A DNA stretch of 64,000 bases from Desnuesiella massiliensis. Its GTDB lineage: Bacteria; Bacillota; Clostridia; Clostridiales; Clostridiaceae. Location: NCBI RefSeq assembly GCF_001403615.1, contig NZ_LN879454.1:444216-508215 (forward strand), written 5' to 3'. The notes under the pieces are model-generated. The model saw only the letters and a program-made list of their open reading frames with translations. It was not told the origin of the DNA and searched no databases. Both the position numbers and the translations under genes were made by a program. Positions 16,262 to 22,884 of this stretch are shown piece by piece. Numbering within the stretch: position 1 is the stretch's first letter; each line of letters starts with the position of its first letter.

Positions 16262-16921
16262 TCACTTTATATTGTTAACATCCTTTAAAATTTTCTCAAG
16301 CTTTTCGATTGCTACAATTCGTTCATTACACTTCTTGCTATCTAAACATATATCAAAGCCTATTGACCTATAGGCACCTTTCCCAGTATTAGCTGTTTTA
16401 CAGATAGGTGAAACAAAGGCTACTTCATTTTCCCAGCCTACACGATTGCAAAGCGTACATCTATGAGCGTTATTGGAATCGCAATTTGTAATTCTACATG
16501 CCATGCCTATAAGTTTACCATTCATATTGTAAGCTACAAATAATTTTCTAATGGATTCATCAATCCAACCTAAATATACATTCTTTGAATCCTGTGCATC
16601 TAGGTTTGGTAATTTAAATTTCTTTTCCTTTTTAAATAATCTACCAATTTGTTCATTTGTAACCTTTGGCATTCCATATACATATTCATTCAACTCAGCT
16701 AAATACTTATCAATGTGTAAGGGGTCACTTACTTTACTAATATCAAGTAGCTCTTTTTCTTCCTCGGATAAATTAGTAAAAAGATTTAATATTTTTTCGT
16801 GTATATATGCTTTAGTAGCTTCAATAATATTAGTATCTACACAAACCTTGTAAGTATTATTTAAATCATGTAAGCATTTTTTTATATAATTATAATGATG
16901 TTTTTTTATAAAAGCTTTCAT
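16262..16921 (-). CDS. FusB/FusC-family EF-G-binding protein
   Basis: The 219-residue protein matches the fusidic-acid resistance family in order: N-terminal HHYNYIKKCLHDLNNTYK helix, central VTNEQIGRLFKKEKKFKLP, and a C-terminal treble-clef zinc finger (HRCTLCNRVG; GFDICLDSKKC). Family members bind EF-G and free it from stalled ribosome complexes. ATG 16921 follows GAGGTG; a longer frame to 17005 adds 28 residues absent from FusB. Whether it confers fusidic-acid resistance or is a chromosomal housekeeping homolog cannot be told. Confidence 0.85.
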   Translation of the reverse strand: MKAFIKKHHYNYIKKCLHDLNNTYKVCVDTNIIEATKAYIHEKILNLFTNLSEEEKELLDISKVSDPLHIDKYLAELNEYVYGMPKVTNEQIGRLFKKEKKFKLPNLDAQDSKNVYLGWIDESIRKLFVAYNMNGKLIGMACRITNCDSNNAHRCTLCNRVGWENEVAFVSPICKTANTGKGAYRSIGFDICLDSKKCNERIVAIEKLEKILKDVNNIK

Positions 16922-17015
16922 AAAATCTAGCACCTCTTTCCAACCTGTGTTATTTTTATTATTGGTGTAAGTGAATATAACCTTAATACCAGCTTTATTT
17001 TCCATCAGTTCACAA

Positions 17016-17062
17016 CAAAAAGATGATTATTATTACTCCAACTGAAAGTAACAATAATCATC
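17016..17062 (-). terminator. Intrinsic terminator overlapping the stop of a minigene
   Basis: On the minus strand GATGATTATTGTTACTTTC pairs with the complementary arm of AATAATAATCATC and is followed by TTTTTGTTG. The TGA of the 28-codon minigene lies in the 5' arm. Confidence 0.75.
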
Positions 17063-17144
17063 CTGCTTTAAAACGTAATACATATTCTTGTATTATTTTA
17101 ACAATTTCCTCTGGTAACACATCTTGTGCCTTTACATATTTCAT
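17058..17144 (-). CDS. 28-residue minigene resembling the N-terminus of CD3324-family proteins
   Basis: ATG 17144 follows AAAGGAGCAAGGAA. The product begins MKYVKAQDVLPEEIVKIIQE, which resembles the start of the roughly 90-residue clostridial CD3324 family (a recollection, not a search). It stops after 28 residues, right at an intrinsic terminator. It may be a 3'-truncated relic or a real short protein. A TATAAT flanked by a TTACGT/ACGTAA dyad lies 220 bp upstream on the same strand, and a 31-codon ORF with GGGGGTG lies between. Confidence 0.45.
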   Translation of the reverse strand: MKYVKAQDVLPEEIVKIIQEYVLRFKAG

Positions 17145-17354
17145 TTCCTTGCTCCTTTATTCTTATCAAAGTATTAAAGCAAAGAATACAAAAAAAGCTA
17201 TGTGTTACAGGGCCTAAAACATGTACGCATTGCAGCCAACTTAATAGTTTAGGCTCCAAACAAAGCATAGCTGACTTTGTTGTAGTCTTTGCAAGGAGCA
17301 AGCTGCTTTAGAGCTGAATGTATCACAGACCTTCATAAAAACACCCCCAATACG

Positions 17355-17383
17355 TTACGTATATTATATCATAATTAACGTAA
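17355..17383 (-). promoter_or_regulatory. Promoter-operator candidate with TTACGT/ACGTAA dyad
   Basis: TTACGT (17355-17360) and ACGTAA (17378-17383) flank a minus-strand TATAAT at 17363-17368. No good -35 is visible. It would drive the short minus-strand ORFs at 17241-17336 and 17058-17144. Confidence 0.35.
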
Positions 17384-17481
17384 AATTTAATTTAAATAAT
17401 GCGTATTGACAAAAGATATTCCTCCTTATCATATAGCATGAGGAAATCCTTGTAGGATTATAAGAAAAAGATTATGTTTTA

Positions 17482-17537
17482 CTGGATATTGTATCGTAAT
17501 TATGTATTAGCATATAGGGATATTTATTAGGAAATAG
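17482..17537. repeat. 56-bp dispersed repeat, copy 2
   Basis: This is the partner of 423-478 (43 of 56 bases identical, no gaps). Here it lies just upstream of the promoter of the pentapeptide-repeat gene. The sequences flanking the two copies are unrelated. Confidence 0.6.
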
Positions 17538-17541
17538 GTAC

Positions 17542-17570
17542 TGAAATTTCATATAAGTTTGTGTTATAAT
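17542..17570 (+). promoter_or_regulatory. Extended -10 promoter of the pentapeptide-repeat gene
   Basis: TGTTATAAT ending at 17570 is a strong extended -10; the -35 (TGAAAT, 17542-17547) is weak but spaced 17 bases away. Confidence 0.6.
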
Positions 17571-17618
17571 TTAAAAGTTAATTTATTTATATGATAAGAG
17601 TACGAGGTGATAGTAAAT

Positions 17619-18482
17619 ATGACCTATGAAAATAGAGTTAAGTATGATAAAGAGCTTTATGAAAATCTGAGAGTTGACTGCCAAAAGTGCTTTGGCTTTT
17701 GCTGTGTTGCATTGTATTTTTCAGCCTCTGAAGGGTTTCCAATAGATAAGGATGCAGGTAAACCCTGTATAAATTTACAATCTGATTTTAAGTGTGCTGT
17801 TCATAGAAATCTTAAAGATAAGGGCCTTAAAGGATGTACTGCCTATGATTGCTTTGGAGCAGGTCAAAGGGTTGCTCAAAGTACATACGGTGGACAAGAT
17901 TGGAGAAGAAATCCAGAGACTGCAAAGCAAATGTTTGATGTGTTTTTAGTTATGAGAGGACTTCATGAAATGTTATGGTATTTAACAGAGGCACTTAGAA
18001 TACAGTGCGATAGTAATATGCAAGAAAAGATTAGTTCTATGATAAGTGAAACGAGGAAGCTTACTGATTTGGATGCGGATTCATTGATAAGAATAGATTT
18101 AGTAGTGCACAGAAGCAAGGTTAACCCTCTACTTTCAAAGACTAGTGAGGCTTTGAGAGCTGAAGCCTGCAGAGGAAAAAAAACTGCCTTGAAGGCTAAG
18201 AAGAGGATTGCCGGAAGATTAGATTTTATTGGTGCAGACCTTAAAAAAATCAATCTAAAAGGAGAAGACTTGAGAGGGGCATTTCTTATTGCAGCTGACC
18301 TTAGAGGGGTGGATTTAAGCGGTGCGGATCTCATTGGAGCTGATTTGAGAGATGCAGATATAAGAGGGGCTAATCTCTCAAATAGCATATTTATTACACA
18401 AGGCCAGATTAATTCGGCTAAGGGAGACTCTAATACAAAGCTGCCCATATCCATAATCCGTCCTGCACACTGGGATAAATAA
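17619..18482 (+). CDS. Pentapeptide-repeat protein with N-terminal cysteine-rich domain
   Basis: The 287-residue protein has two parts. Residues about 15-80 hold a Cys pattern (DCQKCFGFCCVAL, KPCINL, FKCAVH, GCTAYDCFGAGQ) that may bind a metal or Fe-S cluster. Residues about 200-260 contain tandem A(D/N)LxG pentapeptides (DFIGADLKKINLKGEDLRGA and more), which form a right-handed beta-helix. ATG 17619 follows GAGGTGA. Similar two-domain proteins occur in Firmicutes and Actinobacteria; their function is not known. Topoisomerase protection, known for Qnr-type pentapeptide proteins, cannot be assumed. Confidence 0.85.
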   Translation: MTYENRVKYDKELYENLRVDCQKCFGFCCVALYFSASEGFPIDKDAGKPCINLQSDFKCAVHRNLKDKGLKGCTAYDCFGAGQRVAQSTYGGQDWRRNPETAKQMFDVFLVMRGLHEMLWYLTEALRIQCDSNMQEKISSMISETRKLTDLDADSLIRIDLVVHRSKVNPLLSKTSEALRAEACRGKKTALKAKKRIAGRLDFIGADLKKINLKGEDLRGAFLIAADLRGVDLSGADLIGADLRDADIRGANLSNSIFITQGQINSAKGDSNTKLPISIIRPAHWDK

Positions 18483-18501
18483 TTCATTTGAGAATGTTTT
18501 G

Positions 18502-19392
18502 TTATGAATAAACCTGCTTTCTATAATCTGATGGAGAACAGTCCATATATTTTTTAAACATTCTACAAAAATGGGTTGTTTCATTAAAACCTACCCTGTA
18601 CATAATTTCGGATATTGGAAGCATAGTATCTCTTAGCATTACAGCTGATAGTTTAATTCTCAATTTAATAAGATAATCTTTAATCGACATACCAGTTGAA
18701 GCGCGAAATTTTTCTGATAAGGTTGTTCTATTGATATGGAAGGTTTTTGTTAACTCTTCAATTGTAATTTTATTTTGATAGTTTGTATGTAGATATAAAA
18801 TAATTTCATTTAAATCATCGGAAGCCTTAGGAAGATGAAATCTATCCTCTTCTTCAAAATTAGTATAGATGTATTGAATTAAAAATAATATTTCCAAAAA
18901 GAAGGAGCGGGAGCGACATGCCCAATAGTCACCTTTACATGGATTGGTCTCTTCATAGAGCATTTTATAAAGTTGAGAGATTCTTTTAAACATCATAAGT
19001 CCCATTTCAAAATATAAGCTTGTTTTTTCTGTACGATTAAGAAAGGGATTAAGATAAAAATAATCCTGTATGTATGTAAATTTATCAAAATTATTTATAT
19101 TGTATATTTTTTCAAGGGTAAAGGAGCTATTAATTATGGTTGGGTCAAAGTATATAACTTGTGCCTTTACACCGCATTCCTTTTCAAGTACAACTATATC
19201 TTTTTCATTAAGACAAAACACAGAAGGGGACATAAATACAAAGGAATAGTTATTAACTTTTAATATTCCTGTACCTGCTTCAACTAAAATGATTCTAAAC
19301 ATTGAGTTATTTTCCTTAGAAAATGCATCTTCTAAGCTTATATATAGTGGAATAGCTACATTTGTAATGCTGTGTTTAGAATATAATGTCAT
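18502..19392 (-). CDS. AraC-family transcriptional regulator
   Basis: The 296-residue protein has a cupin-like sensor N-terminus and a C-terminal pair of AraC helix-turn-helix motifs (KITIEELTKTFHINRTTLSEKF; ISEIMYRVGFNETTHFCRMFKKYMDCSPSDYRK). ATG 19392 follows GGGGG. It lies between the pentapeptide-repeat gene (convergent) and a beta-lactamase-like lipoprotein gene (same strand, separate terminator). Its target is not evident. Confidence 0.9.
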   Translation of the reverse strand: MTLYSKHSITNVAIPLYISLEDAFSKENNSMFRIILVEAGTGILKVNNYSFVFMSPSVFCLNEKDIVVLEKECGVKAQVIYFDPTIINSSFTLEKIYNINNFDKFTYIQDYFYLNPFLNRTEKTSLYFEMGLMMFKRISQLYKMLYEETNPCKGDYWACRSRSFFLEILFLIQYIYTNFEEEDRFHLPKASDDLNEIILYLHTNYQNKITIEELTKTFHINRTTLSEKFRASTGMSIKDYLIKLRIKLSAVMLRDTMLPISEIMYRVGFNETTHFCRMFKKYMDCSPSDYRKQVYS

Positions 19393-19458
19393 AATATAAC
19401 CCCCTATCTTTTACCTTAAATATTGTATTCTACAATATTTTAAATAATCCTTTTAATA

Positions 19459-19494
19459 AAAAGGCCGTTGGCATATAAAATGTCAACAGCCTTT
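19459..19494 (-). terminator. Intrinsic terminator after the beta-lactamase-like gene
   Basis: On the minus strand AAAGGCTGTTGACAT pairs with ATGCCAACGGCCTTT and is followed by a T-rich tract. Confidence 0.8.
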
Positions 19495-19574
19495 AATTGT
19501 ATCAAAAAGGATTTTTAAAGGTTAGATGGAATTATATTATAGCAAAAACTTTGGAAGTACATTAAAGAAGGAAT

Positions 19575-20672
19575 TTATTTTATATAGTCTTTTACCATTC
19601 CTACCATATCTCCTATGGGTATATTTTGGTAGTTACTTGCAATTATCACTCTTATATCTTCATCCACTGCTCTGAGAATATAGCTTCTATATCCTGAGGC
19701 ATTCCCATAATGCTCATAGCTTCTTTTTCCTTCTGAATCTTTATATGAGTACCACCCATAGCCATAAGAGCTTTGATTAGGAGTATAGATCTTATTATAG
19801 GACTCTTTGCTTATTAATTTTTCTTCTGTTAATGCTTTATCCCATAGGATCAAATCTTCTATGGTGGAGCAAAGTCCGGAAGATCCGAGCACTGGACCCA
19901 CATTTAAAAAATTCCATGATTTTTCTGCTTTATCCTTGTTTTGACTTTGATATCCTATAGCTAAATTATTTAACTGACCATTTTCATCCTTGAATCCTGT
20001 ATTCGCCATGCTAAGTGGTTTAAATATATTTTCATTAAAATATACATCTAAAGTTTTGCCTGAAAGCTTTTCTATTATATAGCCTAACAAAATATAACCT
20101 GTATTGCTATATTGAAAGCCTTTTCCTGGTGCAAAAGCAAGAGTAACATTCTCAGTGCTGCCTTCAATACCAAAGTTCTTATTTGATGGCCTGAATTTTC
20201 TAATATCAAACTGAAGAGAATGTTCAGGTAACCCAGAAGTATGGCTTAATAACTGATGAATAGTAATTTCATTGCCATGAGGAAAACTAGACAAATACTT
20301 ATCAATTTTATCATTTACATCCAAAAGCTTCTTTTCTTGAAGCTGCATTACAGCAACTGCAGTAATTTGTTTTGTTAATGAGGCTATGTCAAACTTGGTT
20401 TGTTTTGTATTTTCAGTACCTTTCTCAAAATCAGCTTTACCATAGCCTTTATCCAAAAGTACATTGCCCTTTTTAGAGATAAACACATATCCGCTAAATC
20501 TATCAGGTCCTAATAAATCAGTAAATTCTTTGTCAAGTTTCTTTTTCACCTCTGTAAGATTCTGTTTTTCTAGAGAAACGGCTGTGCTCTTAGCATTATC
20601 TTTTGCTCCACAACCGGCAGTTGTCACCATAAGCAAAATACTAATTATTATAATTGCCATGCCTTTTTTCAT
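19575..20672 (-). CDS. Class C beta-lactamase/PBP4*-like serine hydrolase, lipoprotein
   Basis: The 365-residue product starts with a lipoprotein signal (IIIISILLMVTTAGC, lipobox Cys about residue 20). The catalytic SxxK is SLTK in FDIASLTKQ, the YxN motif is QYSNTGY, and HYG near the C-terminus replaces KTG. This is the esterase/D-Ala-D-Ala peptidase-like serine hydrolase family (Pfam Beta-lactamase), acting outside the membrane. ATG 20672 follows AGGGGGAG; a 39-codon upstream extension is unlikely. True beta-lactamase activity is not implied. Confidence 0.9.
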   Translation of the reverse strand: MKKGMAIIIISILLMVTTAGCGAKDNAKSTAVSLEKQNLTEVKKKLDKEFTDLLGPDRFSGYVFISKKGNVLLDKGYGKADFEKGTENTKQTKFDIASLTKQITAVAVMQLQEKKLLDVNDKIDKYLSSFPHGNEITIHQLLSHTSGLPEHSLQFDIRKFRPSNKNFGIEGSTENVTLAFAPGKGFQYSNTGYILLGYIIEKLSGKTLDVYFNENIFKPLSMANTGFKDENGQLNNLAIGYQSQNKDKAEKSWNFLNVGPVLGSSGLCSTIEDLILWDKALTEEKLISKESYNKIYTPNQSSYGYGWYSYKDSEGKRSYEHYGNASGYRSYILRAVDEDIRVIIASNYQNIPIGDMVGMVKDYIK

Positions 20673-20851
20673 AAAATTCTCCCCCTTTAAAAATAAAGCT
20701 ATGCTTAAGTATAAGTTTAAGGTAAAGTTTAACATTACTTTATTTAAGCGCATAGGTAGTTTTAACAGTAGTATTAAGCTTTTTGACAATTTTTCAATTG
20801 TTACACATATTAAAGATAAAAATTTTATTTATCTATATAAAGAGTTCTATT

Positions 20852-21742
20852 TCATAGATAGGAAATTGGAAAATACAAATCACATTCACAGTAGTGCTTA
20901 TTGCACTTTGCGTAGTTTATGTATTCAAATCTAAATTTCTCTCTTAGATCAAATTGAACTGTTGGCATCCAAGTGTTAAAAACATAGTTCCAGATTTCTG
21001 ATAAATTCTTTGATGAGATTTCTTCTGGACGATGGAGCCCCATATAAGTAAAAACACCATATTTATGAGGAGACACACACTTCACTTTCATGTCTGGAGG
21101 AATAATGCTGTTTTCGCTTATTTGTATAGAAGATTGGTAGAGGGTATAGCTGCTTATTTCCTGGGGAATTGTAGTAAATCCAATATATACATCTTTTTCT
21201 ATAGGATTGAACACTCGTAGACGATGGTTGTAAAAGAAGTCAACACCATATTTATTTGCTATTTGAGATTTCAAGTTTTCTTCAATATCCACATTGTATT
21301 CAAGTCCTGCAATTGAAAAGGTAGGCAATACGCTTATGGAGCGGAAAAATATAAGTCCTTCCCCTGAGCAATTCATAAAATCTGCATTAAACCTGTCTAG
21401 AATCTCTAAAGCGCAGGGGCTTCTTCGCCATTTTGCTGGGGTGGTTTTGAACTCCTCTTTAAAAACTCTGTTATAGGTTCGTTCACAGCCAAAAGAGTAT
21501 TTTGAAGATATAAATTCAATACTATTCTGGTGATGGATTAAATCGCCTAAAGACAGGGCAATCCTTCTTCTTCGAACATATTCCATTAAGCCGGTAGAGG
21601 TGGCTCCCTTCCATATTCGCAGTAAATGAAATTTTGAAATATTCACATTCTCTGATATATTGTCAAGATTTAAGGACTCTAAAATATTATTTTCAATATA
21701 TTCAGTGGTGTTTTTTATTATTTCCAATAAATAGTTATCCAT
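20852..21742 (-). CDS. AraC-family regulator with GyrI-like effector domain
   Basis: The order is inverted relative to sugar-type AraC proteins: residues 5-105 form the AraC DNA-binding domain (LNLDNISENVNISKFHLLRI; SIEFISSKYSFGCERTYNRVFKEEF), and residues about 135-295 form an effector-binding domain of the GyrI/AraC_E_bind type (YIGFTTIP; SPHKYGVFTYMG; MPTVQFDLREKFRFEYI). Such proteins (Rob, BltR-like) often sense drugs. ATG 21742 follows GGAG. It is divergent from the nucleotidyltransferase gene, which it may control. Confidence 0.85.
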   Translation of the reverse strand: MDNYLLEIIKNTTEYIENNILESLNLDNISENVNISKFHLLRIWKGATSTGLMEYVRRRRIALSLGDLIHHQNSIEFISSKYSFGCERTYNRVFKEEFKTTPAKWRRSPCALEILDRFNADFMNCSGEGLIFFRSISVLPTFSIAGLEYNVDIEENLKSQIANKYGVDFFYNHRLRVFNPIEKDVYIGFTTIPQEISSYTLYQSSIQISENSIIPPDMKVKCVSPHKYGVFTYMGLHRPEEISSKNLSEIWNYVFNTWMPTVQFDLREKFRFEYINYAKCNKHYCECDLYFPISYL

Positions 21743-21866
21743 ATTTCTCAACTCCAGCAATTTTTGTCCTGTATTGATAAAAATGTACAAGTATAATTAT
21801 ACCATGACCTTAAAGATAGGAACAATTGTTTCTTTATTAAAGAAATTAAAGAAAGGATTTGAGAGT

Positions 21867-22781
21867 ATGGATGATATACTACAGGCGGAATTAAAAGAGC
21901 GCTATAATGCTGCGGTAAATAGCTTTGTAAGTAAAATAAAGAGTGATCCTAATGTCATCGCAGTTATTGTCTGCGGCAGCCTTGCTTATGACTTGGTATG
22001 GGAAAAAAGCGATGTGGACATGACGGTGGTTATTCGGGATCAGGTTCTTAAGAATACTTCCTATTGTATTATAGAAGATGGTATAACAATCAATGTTGAC
22101 CTCATGGTAAGAAGCCACTTTAAAAGAGGGCTAGAAAGAAACCTTGGAGGATCATTTTCCCAGTCATATTTCTCAAAAGGTAAAATTGTTTATACCACCG
22201 ATGACAGTCTCTATGAGTATTTCGAGGATTTGAAAAATCTAGGCAGTGATGATATTGCCTTATCACTCTTTTACAAAGCCAGCATGCTTGTTGGCATATA
22301 TGAGAAGTGTCAAAAGTGGTTAACTGTTAGAAAGGACCCGCTTTATGCGCAATATTTTCTTTTGAAGGCTGCGGAGGTTATTGCAGATATGGAACTATGC
22401 CTGAAGGGGGAACCGGCATCAAGGGAATCCATACAGAAAGCTCTAAAGCTGAATCCTGAGGCGATCACTCCTTTTTACCAAGTGGCAATGTCTCACCATT
22501 TTAGTGAAGAGGAGATTTCAAAAGCTATAGAAAGCATTGATAGATATTTAGAGCAGCACCTTGATATATTGAAGAAGCCAGTAATTGAATTTATGTCTGA
22601 CGAGCAAGTTAAAACCAGTACTCTTATAGCTAAGCATTTTCATGTGCAAGGACATTTTATTGTGAATATATTTGACTATTTAGCAGAGAAAGGGGTTATT
22701 GAAAAGGTATCACAGACCATTCGTATAACGCCTAAAAGTAAGATGGCTGTGGAGGAGCTTGGTTATCTTTATATTCCTTAA
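21867..22781 (+). CDS. Nucleotidyltransferase-domain protein
   Basis: The 304-residue protein has a pol-beta-type nucleotidyltransferase core near residues 30-80: VIVCGSLAYDLVWEKSDVDM (GSx...DxD) and a third Asp in NVDLMV. The C-terminal 200 residues are helical, as in aminoglycoside nucleotidyltransferase-like or streptomycin-type proteins. ATG 21867 follows AAGGATTTGAGAG; the frame can be extended upstream to 21774 but without a ribosome site. The substrate is unknown. It is divergent from an AraC/GyrI regulator, which suggests drug-linked control. Confidence 0.8.
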   Translation: MDDILQAELKERYNAAVNSFVSKIKSDPNVIAVIVCGSLAYDLVWEKSDVDMTVVIRDQVLKNTSYCIIEDGITINVDLMVRSHFKRGLERNLGGSFSQSYFSKGKIVYTTDDSLYEYFEDLKNLGSDDIALSLFYKASMLVGIYEKCQKWLTVRKDPLYAQYFLLKAAEVIADMELCLKGEPASRESIQKALKLNPEAITPFYQVAMSHHFSEEEISKAIESIDRYLEQHLDILKKPVIEFMSDEQVKTSTLIAKHFHVQGHFIVNIFDYLAEKGVIEKVSQTIRITPKSKMAVEELGYLYIP

Positions 22782-22804
22782 TATAGGATTTCTAACTTAA
22801 CTAA

Positions 22805-22829
22805 TAACTTATGATTCATGCATAAGTTA
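22805..22829 (+). terminator. Hairpin between nucleotidyltransferase and UvrA-like genes
   Basis: TAACTTATG and CATAAGTTA are perfect inverted arms, with a weak following T-tract (AAGTTTCC). It may be a weak terminator or an operator. Confidence 0.4.
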
Positions 22830-22884
22830 AGTTTCCATAAATAAAACCATCGAGTATAACTATAAAGTAGAGAGGAGAGGTAAT

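Noticed and set aside
17963..18487. Long minus-strand frame opposite the pentapeptide-repeat gene
   Set aside because: It arises from the repeat periodicity of the plus-strand gene and has no ribosome site.
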